Below, piece after piece: positions 44,672 to 52,150 of a stretch of DNA of 64,000 bases. The translations under genes were made by a program, and so were the position numbers. The notes below the pieces were generated by a model that worked only from the letters and a program-made list of their open reading frames with translations, was not told where the DNA came from and searched no databases. How positions within the stretch are numbered: position 1 is the first letter of the stretch; each line of letters opens with the position of its first letter. Source of the DNA: Nocardia flavorosea NBRC 108225 (lineage in GTDB: Bacteria > Actinomycetota > Actinomycetes > Mycobacteriales > Mycobacteriaceae); contig NZ_BDCG01000016.1 in NCBI RefSeq assembly GCF_001613385.1, positions 349,911-413,910 on the forward strand. Direction: 5' to 3'.

Positions 44672-46114
44672 CTACCTCCAGGCGGAAAGGACCTCCTCCG
44701 GGCCCCAAATCAGGTCGGCCCCCGCGTTTCCTACATCCGCGGCGATCCCGGACCTGCTGGCGACGACGAGCCCGGTTACGCCCGGCTCGTATCCGGGAAC
44801 CTCGCCGGCGGATTTTCGCAATGTCACGAGATCGCGCCGATCGAATGGCGTACCCAGCCATTTCACCGAGCCGACGAATTCGATCCGATTAGCTACCGGG
44901 CCGCGATCGGCGCCTACCAGGTCTACCTCGGGATCGAAGCGCCGATTCCACCAGCCGCCAACGGTTTCAACGGACTCCCACGGCAAGCGGCCGCTGAGCG
45001 CGGCCAGTTCCAGCGATTCGCGAATCAGCGGTTCGACAGCTCGCCCGCGCCAGGTGGACCAGCGTCGTTCGATCAGCCGGAACGCACCTGCAGACCGTCC
45101 CCGGCGGGAAAGATCCTGAGCGGCACGCAATACCGCGAGGTACAGCCGGAGATTGCTGTCGGCGACCCGGTACAGGGCCGGCTTACCGGGCCGGGTCGAC
45201 AACGGCTCGTCGATAGCGAGCACTCGTTTGTCAGTGGTCAGCCGCCTCAGGATCGGCGACAGGCTGCCGGAAGCAATGGGCCCGGCGCTGCCACCGGCCG
45301 CTGCCGCGATATTGGCGTGAGTCCGGTCGCCGCCGCCAACCGATTCCAGCACGCGGCGTGTTTGATCCGGCGCCGGGAACTCGGCCAGCAGTGCCGATTC
45401 CGACACGCTGAACAGCGGCGCCGCCGGATCTGCGCATTCACCCTCCAGGAACTCGAGTGGGGTCCGGCCGCGCGGCCAAGTTCGCAGAATTCCCGGTAGG
45501 CCGCCGGTGATCAGGTGTGCATCGATCGCGTCGGCTGCGTCCAGTCCGGTGGCGTCCGCGGTCTCCACCGGGTCGAGGGGGCCGAGAACGAAGTTGTCTG
45601 CTCTGCCGTAGAAAGGCCGATCGTAGGCCGTGAGTCGTTCCATCATGTGCAGGTCGCTGCCCAGGAGCAGTAACAGCACCGGAAGCCGCGACAACATCCT
45701 GTCCCAGGCGGTTTGTAGGACACCGTCGAAACTCTGGTCTTGCTCGGCCAGCCAGGGAACTTCGTCGATCACCACTACCGACGGGCCTTCCGGGAGCGCT
45801 CCCGCTATGGCCCGGAATCCGTCCGCCCACGAACCGAGGTGTTCGGGCACCAGTTCCGGGTCGGTGATCAGCGGGGATTCGCGGAGTTCGCGCAACAACT
45901 CCGCGAGGGTTTCCGTGGGCGCGGCGCCTTTGGTTGCGGTGAAATACAGATACGGCACCCCGGACCGGTCGCAGAGCTCCTGAACCAGCCTCGACTTGCC
46001 CACCTGCCTTCGCCCGCGGACCGCCACTGCGACTCCCGACGCAGACTCGGTGACACGGCGCAGTCGACTGCCGAGCATGTCCAGTTCGCGTTGTCGTCCG
46101 ACGAAACCAACCAC
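44672..46114 (-). CDS. ATP-binding protein, archaeal-type ATPase with DUF234-like C-terminus
   Basis: A 480-residue protein. The N-terminal AAA+/STAND-like ATPase (about 1-220) starts FVGRQRELDMLGSRLRRV and has Walker A GRRQVGKSRLV and Walker B SVVVIDEVPWLAEQ. A winged-helix region follows (about 260-330). The C-terminal ~130 residues (WRGRAVEPLIRESLELAAL, GGWWNRRFDPEVDLVGADR, IEFVGSVKWLGTPF) resemble DUF234, which has a PD-(D/E)xK nuclease fold. The Asp is kept, but the usual E-x-K appears as S-x-K (GSVKW), so nuclease activity is doubtful. Roles of this family in bacteria are unclear; defence or mobile-element functions are possible. The upstream region carries 15-bp iterons. Confidence 0.82.
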   Translation of the reverse strand: MVGFVGRQRELDMLGSRLRRVTESASGVAVAVRGRRQVGKSRLVQELCDRSGVPYLYFTATKGAAPTETLAELLRELRESPLITDPELVPEHLGSWADGFRAIAGALPEGPSVVVIDEVPWLAEQDQSFDGVLQTAWDRMLSRLPVLLLLLGSDLHMMERLTAYDRPFYGRADNFVLGPLDPVETADATGLDAADAIDAHLITGGLPGILRTWPRGRTPLEFLEGECADPAAPLFSVSESALLAEFPAPDQTRRVLESVGGGDRTHANIAAAAGGSAGPIASGSLSPILRRLTTDKRVLAIDEPLSTRPGKPALYRVADSNLRLYLAVLRAAQDLSRRGRSAGAFRLIERRWSTWRGRAVEPLIRESLELAALSGRLPWESVETVGGWWNRRFDPEVDLVGADRGPVANRIEFVGSVKWLGTPFDRRDLVTLRKSAGEVPGYEPGVTGLVVASRSGIAADVGNAGADLIWGPEEVLSAWR

Positions 46115-46121
46115 CCGGCCT

Positions 46122-46161
46122 CCAATGTAGAAAGGATCTATGTAGAAGATGTCTACATAGA
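46122..46161. repeat. Second array of 15-bp iterons upstream of the ATPase
   Basis: CCAATGTAGA (46122), TCTATGTAGA (46137) and TCTACATAGA (46152) begin exactly 15 bases apart. The last two are perfect reverse complements across AGATG. The array starts eight bases upstream of the ATPase start codon and mirrors that at 41430-41465. Confidence 0.75.
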
Positions 46162-46387
46162 AGGATACTACCCACTCGGGCGGATTCTTCGAAGGTGCTC
46201 CATATCGCGCGGGACAGACTGTCGAGAGTGGTCGTGACCTGCTGTGTTCGATCGCGTTGGCCGTGGCGGCCGAGCCGGGACGCTATCGGCTCGGCCGGGG
46301 CAACGTCCGTTCCATGCAGGTTGCGACGTATGTCCCCGGCAACAGTGCCGTTGCCGGAAATCTGGAGGCCGGAGCTTCGGGGGTAAC

Positions 46388-46861
46388 GTGCGCCGAGTGA
46401 GTTCTGTCGAGCATGCTTCGGTCGGCATTCGGCCGACGGCCGGAATATCCGGTGTCGATGCGGCGATGACCGTTGAGATCGAAAGCCTGTTCCGGGAACT
46501 GGAATCCGCGTTGGAGGCCAAGGATGCGGCGGCGTTCGACCGGGTGTTCACCGAAGACGTCGTCTTCATCACGCCGGCGGGGGCAATCTTCCGGGGGTGG
46601 GACGAACTGCACGATTACCATAGCGCCCGTCTCGATGACAGTCCCGATGCGCAAGCCCATTTCGAGCTGCTTGCCCTACGTCTTCTGACGCCCGACCACG
46701 CAATCGTCAACGTCGAGCAAACTCTGCACACCGCAAAGTTCTCTCTGGCCAACCGGGGTACCTGGGTGCTGCTCCGGCGTGACCGGTCCTGGTGGGTCTG
46801 TTCGGTGCACAACACCAATATCGCGGGTTCAGCCAAGGGCCGAACGAACGACCGGCAATGA
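46388..46861 (+). CDS. SnoaL/DUF4440-like (NTF2-fold) protein
   Basis: About 157 residues from the GTG at 46388, preceded by GGGGGT; the ATG at 46466 (TVEIESLFRELESALEAKDA) is an alternative giving 131 residues. The core ALEAKDAAAFDRVFTEDVVF, FRGWDELHDYHSARL and GTWVLLRRDRSWWVCSVHNT matches the SgcJ/EcaC-type, SnoaL-like NTF2 fold. Such proteins range from polyketide cyclases to detoxification enzymes, so no reaction is assigned. It is divergent from the ATPase gene. Confidence 0.75.
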   Translation: MRRVSSVEHASVGIRPTAGISGVDAAMTVEIESLFRELESALEAKDAAAFDRVFTEDVVFITPAGAIFRGWDELHDYHSARLDDSPDAQAHFELLALRLLTPDHAIVNVEQTLHTAKFSLANRGTWVLLRRDRSWWVCSVHNTNIAGSAKGRTNDRQ

Positions 46862-46975
46862 AAGCTTCGGCGGACTTTCCCGAGCCCCTGCGGCGTGTTG
46901 TGATGGTCGAAGTGATGGCATCATGCACGAAATCCGACGATCGATGCTGCCGCGGAGCACATTCGAGCCGGTCGG

Positions 46976-47593
46976 CTAGGCGGTGATTCGGCGCGGCCCG
47001 AAAGCGGCATCGAGGCGTCGCAGGCGTTGGGCTCTCGTTGGGCAGTACAGGGCGAAGAGGAGCCGCCGGGAACGGGGGATCAAGTGTGCGTTGCGGATTT
47101 CGTGATCCATCATCAAATCCACGACCGGTCGCCCCATAACCTCGGCCACTCGGTGGTCGACGCGATGGATCATGCGGAAGAACCGTAGTCCGAAGGTCAG
47201 TAGGTAGCCGAGGATGTAGAGGCCGCCGAATATCGACAGGGTCACCGAGCGGGGAACTTCGTGATAGGCGGCAACATAGATCAGTGGCAAGGCGATCGCC
47301 ATGTAGGACAACGCGTAGATGAGGGCAGTCTTGTTCGCCCCGGTTCGCTGGAAATCTATTGCCAGGACCATCATCGCGAGTGCGCCGTCCTGCTCTGCCG
47401 CTGGGAGACGATCGAATCCGGGGCCGGCTTTCAGTGCCGGCCGCAAGTTCCAGGCGGAATACCGCAGTCCCAGCGTGCTCCATGCCGGTACGTCCCCTGC
47501 CACGATGAGTGGCGCCCGCACACCGAAGGCTGCGGCTAGTTCAGCAGCTCGGGTGCTGATTCGATCAAGATCCACGGGCACATACTTGCTCAT
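46976..47593 (-). CDS. Membrane protein resembling a degenerate M48 peptidase
   Basis: A 205-residue protein. An N-terminal domain (STRAAELAAAFGVRAPLIVAG and STLGLRYSAWNLRPALKAGPG) is followed by LPAAEQDGALAMMVLAIDFQR. That segment sits where M48 peptidases have the zinc site HExxH after 'lp..e..avlaHElaH', but the histidines are absent. Two membrane helices follow (about 95-115 and 122-142), then a cytoplasmic tail. I infer a catalytically dead M48-like protein. The start at 47593 is chosen from the in-frame ATG; upstream residues to 47695 look non-coding. No partner gene is evident. Confidence 0.6.
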   Translation of the reverse strand: MSKYVPVDLDRISTRAAELAAAFGVRAPLIVAGDVPAWSTLGLRYSAWNLRPALKAGPGFDRLPAAEQDGALAMMVLAIDFQRTGANKTALIYALSYMAIALPLIYVAAYHEVPRSVTLSIFGGLYILGYLLTFGLRFFRMIHRVDHRVAEVMGRPVVDLMMDHEIRNAHLIPRSRRLLFALYCPTRAQRLRRLDAAFGPRRITA

Positions 47594-47743
47594 CGGCCCC
47601 GGCAAGAAAAGACCGTCCGGTATTCTCGAGTCGATGCCCTTGGGCGGCAACCGGCAAATATGGGAAGTGGGGCACCGCATCGCAATCCACGGCATCCGGC
47701 CGCAAGCACGGCCGGATATGCCGGGCTTCAGTCCTGGGTGTGA

Positions 47744-49123
47744 TCAGTGCCGGACCGTCGCCGCCGTATCGCGGGCCGCGTCCGCCCGGTCGACATCGGC
47801 CAGGTCGAAGCCCTTGGTTTCCCGGGCGACCAGCACCGCGACTGCGGTCACCGCGGCGGCCGCAGCCAGGTAGATGGCGATCGGGACCGGGGAGTCGAAC
47901 GTGTCCAGGAGTTTGACCGCGATCACCGGGGCCAGCGAGCCCGCGACGATCGAGGTGACCTGGTAGCCGAGGGATACGCCGGAATAGCGCATCCGGGTCG
48001 GGAACATTTCCGCCATGATCGCCGGTTGGGGTGCGTACATGAAGCCGTGGGCGATGAGGCCGAGGATGATTGCCGCGGTGATGATCCAGCCGTTGCCGGT
48101 GTCCATCATCGGGAAAGCGATGAAGCCCCACAGGCCCGCCGCGATCGTGCCCGCCAGGTAGACCGGACGCCGGCCGATCCGGTCGGTCAGTGCGCCGATC
48201 AGCGGGATCACCGCGAAATGCACGGCGTGGGCGGCCAGCAGCCACCACAGGATGTCGTCGGTCGCCATATCGTGCTGGACCTTCAGATAAGTGATGGTGA
48301 AGGTGACGACCAGGTAGTACATGATGTTCTCGCCGAAACGCAGGCCCATCGCGGTGAGCACGCCGCGGGGATACCGCTTCAGAACCTCGATCGCACTGAA
48401 GGACGAGGTCCTCACCTGTTCGGCTTCCTTCTGCGCCGCGGTGAAGATCGGTGCATCGGTCACCTTGGTGCGGATGTAATAGCCGATCAGCACCACCACC
48501 GCGGACAACCAGAATGCGATCCGCCAGCCCCAGGACAGGAAATCGTCCTCGGACAGGACGGTGGTGAGTACCAGCAGAACGACGGTCGCCAGCAGATTGC
48601 CGCCGGGGACACCGGATTGTGGCCAGCTCGCCCAGAAACCGCGACTCTTGTCCGGGCTGTGCTCGGCCACCAGCAGGACGGCGCCGCCCCATTCCCCGCC
48701 GACCGCGAAACCCTGTAGGAAACGCAGGACGACCAGCAGGGTCGGCGCCAGATAGCCGATCTGGCCGTAGGTGGGCAGGCAGCCCATCAAGAAGGTGGCC
48801 GCACCCACCAGGATCAGGCTGAACTGCAGAAGGCGCTTGCGGCCGTATTTATCGCCGAAATGCCCGAAGACGATGCCGCCGAGCGGGCGGGCCGCGAACC
48901 CGACCGCATAGGTGAGGAACGCTTTCAGGATCGCATCGAGTTCGCTGTCGGATTCCGGGAAGAAGACCTTGCTGAACACCAGCGTCGCCGCGGTGCCGTA
49001 GAGGAAGAACTCGTACCACTCCACCACGGTGCCGGCCATGGACGCGGCGACCACCCGCCGCAACCCGCTCCGCTCCGGTGGTGAGTTCCCGTCGGCCTGT
49101 TCCGCACCGTCGACCACGCTCAT
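47744..49123 (-). CDS. MFS transporter, metabolite:H+ symporter (MHS) type
   Basis: A 459-residue transporter with 12 hydrophobic segments. MHS-family hallmarks: VVEWYEFFLYGTAA in the first helix, GIVFGHFGDKYGRKRLLQ in the loop 2-3 motif, LRFLQGFAVGGEWGGAVLL, and GALTDRIGRRPVYL in the second half. The family imports shikimate, proline/betaine, alpha-ketoglutarate or dicarboxylates; the substrate here is unclear. The start at 49123 is strongly supported by GAGGAG upstream of the ATG. The frame stays open to 49372 without coding character. Confidence 0.9.
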   Translation of the reverse strand: MSVVDGAEQADGNSPPERSGLRRVVAASMAGTVVEWYEFFLYGTAATLVFSKVFFPESDSELDAILKAFLTYAVGFAARPLGGIVFGHFGDKYGRKRLLQFSLILVGAATFLMGCLPTYGQIGYLAPTLLVVLRFLQGFAVGGEWGGAVLLVAEHSPDKSRGFWASWPQSGVPGGNLLATVVLLVLTTVLSEDDFLSWGWRIAFWLSAVVVLIGYYIRTKVTDAPIFTAAQKEAEQVRTSSFSAIEVLKRYPRGVLTAMGLRFGENIMYYLVVTFTITYLKVQHDMATDDILWWLLAAHAVHFAVIPLIGALTDRIGRRPVYLAGTIAAGLWGFIAFPMMDTGNGWIITAAIILGLIAHGFMYAPQPAIMAEMFPTRMRYSGVSLGYQVTSIVAGSLAPVIAVKLLDTFDSPVPIAIYLAAAAAVTAVAVLVARETKGFDLADVDRADAARDTAATVRH

Positions 49124-49502
49124 CGCCCACTCCTCACGCGCTGCGGCCCCGACCCGGAGGGCCATTCGGAGTATGGCCCGGATGAGGGCGCCGCATCGGC
49201 AATTCGGCGCGGTTTGTTCGTACGGAGTCCGGTCAGCGGGAGCGGTTGTCCGCGACGGCCACCGGTCAGCCTGCGGGGCTCCCGGCCGCACTCGTCCCCT
49301 GCGGACAAGTGCGGCGGTCGTCGCCCTCGGACACACCCGGCGCCGGCTCCGGCGCGGAGGATGATGACCCACCGCGGTTCGGCCACCTCCATATTCGGGG
49401 CCGGCCCGGCCTTACCGGTACAGCCGGACGCGGATGCCGCCGGGCGACGATCGGCGCCTGTCCGGAACATGGCCGATCCGGATTTCGTCATCCGCGCCAG
49501 GG
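49124..49502. other. Gap upstream of the MFS gene
   Basis: About 380 bases between the MFS start and the DoxX stop. It should hold the MFS promoter. No gene or repeat is supported. Confidence 0.4.
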
Positions 49503-49850
49503 TTACCGAGCGAGTTGCAGGGCAAGCGTCGCGGCGACCGGAAGCAGGTACAGCAGCGGGAAGACCGAAGTCTTGTACGAGCGTGCGCGTAAGGCCGTCG
49601 CGGTGGCGCCGAGGAAGTAGAGGATCAGGCCGACGGCGGCAGCGATGCCGAGCGCGGGCAGTGCGAAACCGGCTACCAGCCCGAGTGCCCCGGCAGTCTT
49701 GGCCGCGGCCAGCCAGTTCCACCACGACCGCGGCACACCGTACTGCTCGAGCGGTTCGACGACGAACTGCTGTTTCGAGAACAGCGAGTAGCCCGAGAAC
49801 CCGACCCAAAGGGCGGTCAGCGTACCGACGAGGTAATAAGCGACGTTCAT
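49503..49850 (-). CDS. DoxX-like small membrane protein
   Basis: A 115-residue protein with four hydrophobic helices. N-terminal NVAYYLVGTLTALWVGFSGYS and LEQYGVPRSWWNWLAAAKTAGALGLV match the DoxX-like family; in mycobacteria a DoxX protein works with SodA and a rhodanese in redox homeostasis, but this short form is uncharacterised. The start is the ATG at 49850. It is divergent from the PPOX gene. Confidence 0.8.
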   Translation of the reverse strand: MNVAYYLVGTLTALWVGFSGYSLFSKQQFVVEPLEQYGVPRSWWNWLAAAKTAGALGLVAGFALPALGIAAAVGLILYFLGATATALRARSYKTSVFPLLYLLPVAATLALQLAR

Positions 49851-49999
49851 CTCACACCATCTCTCTCCGGCCGGTGTATCCCGGCGGGTACCTGGTCGAC
49901 GACGCGGGCAACCCGGGTGTGACATCGCGGTGCCGGCAGCGGCTCGCCGCGCCGCGAGACATGCCCGTGGGACGAAGGTGGCGCCCTAGGCTGATCCGC

Positions 50000-50425
50000 A
50001 TGGCCTCGCTTTCCGATCCCAAGGTGCGCGAATTCCTCAACTACGGAACCCGTACCGCCAAGGTGGCGTTCACCGCCGGTGACGGGCGTCCGGTGGTGAC
50101 CCCGGTCTGGTTCCTGCTCGACGGGGACGAAATCGTGTTCAACACCGGCAAGAACACCGCGAAAGGAAAGGCGTTGCAGCGTGACCCCCGGGTCGCGCTG
50201 GTGGTGGACCTCGAGGAGCCGCCCTATGCCGCGGTGCAGATCCAGGGCACGGCCACCTTGTCCGAGGACCCGGCCGAACTGCTGCGGACGGCGACCGCGA
50301 TCGGCGGCCGTTATATGGGTACGGCCCGAGCCGACGAGTTCGGCCGCCGCAACGGTGTACCCGGTGAACTTCTGGTGCGGGTACAGCCGGCAAAGGTCAT
50401 CGCCTTCTTCGACGCCGTCGGCTGA
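50000..50425 (+). CDS. PPOX-class, probable F420-dependent oxidoreductase
   Basis: A 141-residue split-barrel flavin/deazaflavin-fold protein: TAKVAFTAGDGRPVVTPVWFLLDGDEIVFNT, then KGKALQRDPRVALVVD and a C-terminal LLVRVQPAKVIAFF. The pattern T-P-V-W followed by F-N-T and R-D-P-R is that of the actinobacterial F420-dependent PPOX group (Rv1155/Rv2074-like). Cofactor preference is inferred from family resemblance. The start at 50000 is the ATG; the long open frame from 49214 is a shadow. Substrate unknown. Confidence 0.82.
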   Translation: MASLSDPKVREFLNYGTRTAKVAFTAGDGRPVVTPVWFLLDGDEIVFNTGKNTAKGKALQRDPRVALVVDLEEPPYAAVQIQGTATLSEDPAELLRTATAIGGRYMGTARADEFGRRNGVPGELLVRVQPAKVIAFFDAVG

Positions 50426-51020
50426 GCCGGGCGTCGTCCGCCCGAGGCAGTCGCCGGTGATCACGGAATAGCCCTTGATCGCGGCGGTGCGCCGGAATAC
50501 CCGGACCTTCGCCGCGCGGATGCGGCGAACCGTTTCGGCGGTACCCCCGGCCATCACACGTTCTCCGTCCGTGCAGTCTGTCGGATAGGGCGCCGTTCGT
50601 CTCTTCGGGATCTCGCTCGCCGCGGCCGCCGACGCGGTCGACTCTGTGGCGTCGGGGTGTTCGATCAGGCAGCGCGCGCTATGGCGCCGACGACACTCAG
50701 TACGTGGCGGCGGGTGATGAGCCCGGTGCAGGGGCCGGTGGCAACGGAATCATCATTGCTGCCGAAACCGGTACCGGGGAGACGCGGCCGGGGTGCGTTG
50801 CTGTTCGCCGCGGTGACCGACGATCCTCCCGGCGCGGGCACGGTCGGTGCCCGCACCGGATCGGACCGCAGTGGCCGTGGACCGACCGTCCTGCGGGCGG
50901 CCGGATCCGGCGCCGGACCGGACGCGGCGTCGAAAGAGTCCTGACCGGGTGGCGCCGGAAGTCGGGCGTGCGTGGGCGGGGGGGCTCGGGGGAAGAGGGC
51001 GCCGGTCCTATGCTCGTCCC
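50426..51020. other. Gap between the PPOX gene and cobM
   Basis: About 600 bases. Open frames here (for example 50657-50944) resemble no protein I know and look compositional. I looked for a cobalamin riboswitch upstream of cobM and could not support one. Confidence 0.45.
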
Positions 51021-51779
51021 ATGACCGTGCACTTCATCGGGGCGGGGCCCGGCGCCGCCGATCTACTGACCGTGCGTGCGGTGGAGCTGCTGCGGCGGTG
51101 CCCGGTATGCCTGTACCCGGGGACCTACCTGGATCCCGAGGTGATCGCACACTGTGCGCCCGGGACCGAGCTGATCGATACCCAGCGGCTGGACCTCGAC
51201 GAGATCACCGGGCATCTGGTGCGGGCGACCGCGGCCGGGCGGGATGTGGCCCGCCTGTGCTCCGGGGATACCTCTCTTTATTCCGCCCTCACCGAGCAGA
51301 CGCGTCGGCTCGACGCCGCGGGTGTGCCGTGGGATATCACCCCGGGAGTCCCCGCCTATGCGGCCGCGGCCGCGTTGCTGGGCACGGAGCTGACGGTTCC
51401 CGAGGTCGTGCAGTCGGTGGTGCTGACCCGGATGCAGGCCCGTTCGACGGCGATGCCCGATTCCGAGGCACTGTCCGGGTTCGCCCGGACCGGTGCCACG
51501 CTGGCCCTGCATCTGGCCGTCACCCGCACCCGGGAGCTGGCGGCGGAGCTGGCCGAGTACTACGGGCCCGGCTGTCCGGTCGCGGTGGTGTACCGGGCCA
51601 GTCAGCCGGAGCAGATGGTGTTGCGCGGCACCCTGGCCGATATCGCCGATCAGGTCGAGGCGGCCGGGCTACGGCAGGCCGCGGTGATCCTGGTCGGCCG
51701 GGCGCTGGACCCGGGCGCGCCCTGTGTGCAATCCCACCTTTACGACCCGGCACGTGACCGTGCCCACCTCACCGGATAG
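51021..51779 (+). CDS. cobM: Precorrin-4 C11-methyltransferase
   Basis: A 252-residue SAM-dependent tetrapyrrole methylase. N-terminal VHFIGAGPGAADLLTVRAVELL, then the family motif ARLCSGDTSLYSALTEQ, DITPGVPAYAAAAALL, and LALHLAVTRT plus GCPVAVVYRASQPEQMVLRGTL. These fit CobM, which methylates C11 of precorrin-4 in aerobic cobalamin synthesis. The start is the ATG at 51021; the frame open to 50847 shows no coding character. No other cob gene is next to it. Confidence 0.93.
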   Translation: MTVHFIGAGPGAADLLTVRAVELLRRCPVCLYPGTYLDPEVIAHCAPGTELIDTQRLDLDEITGHLVRATAAGRDVARLCSGDTSLYSALTEQTRRLDAAGVPWDITPGVPAYAAAAALLGTELTVPEVVQSVVLTRMQARSTAMPDSEALSGFARTGATLALHLAVTRTRELAAELAEYYGPGCPVAVVYRASQPEQMVLRGTLADIADQVEAAGLRQAAVILVGRALDPGAPCVQSHLYDPARDRAHLTG

Positions 51780-52118
51780 GCCCGGACGAGTCCGTGGCGA
51801 GTGCCTACTACGGGACCTGCCCGGATACCCCGGCGCCCATCGCGCGGTCCCCGGCCTGCACCTGCGTAACGCGGTTGGTGTGGCGCCGGTACGACGGTAG
51901 ATTGGATCGGTGGTCAGGAGTCGGCGCGTGGGTGCGGGTACACGGTGTCCCACGGCACTGGGGGTGCCCAGTGGTACCGGGCGTCCGATGTAACGTCCTC
52001 GGCCCGATAAACGGATACTTCCGATGGACATTTCTGCCTGATCGAACAAGAAGTGGACCTGGAACAGCGGACATCGCGCTACGGGCGGTGCGCGTCGCGA
52101 CCAGGTGGTGACGGGAAG
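51780..52118. other. Leader and promoter region of the NRPS gene
   Basis: About 340 bases between cobM and the NRPS palindrome. It includes a short hairpin, CACTGGG/CCCAGTG (51956-51973, four-base loop), and an AT-richer stretch near 52005-52050 that may hold the promoter. No gene is seen. Confidence 0.4.
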
Positions 52119-52130
52119 CGCACGCGTGCG
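52119..52130. promoter_or_regulatory. Palindrome just upstream of the NRPS start
   Basis: CGCACGCGTGCG is a perfect 12-bp palindrome flanked by GGAAG and TTCC, which extend the pairing with one bulged base. It ends 20 bases before the TTG start and could act as an operator or an RNA hairpin affecting translation. Confidence 0.4.
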
Positions 52131-52150
52131 TTCCGGAAGCGAGGTTACGG

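Noticed and set aside
41300..47600. Integrase, transposase or tRNA attachment site for the accessory block
   Set aside because: None could be found by eye; the block may still be mobile, but no recombinase or att duplication is supported.
50700..51020. Cobalamin riboswitch upstream of cobM
   Set aside because: I could not find the conserved B12-box order (GCCACTG with the surrounding stems) in this gap.
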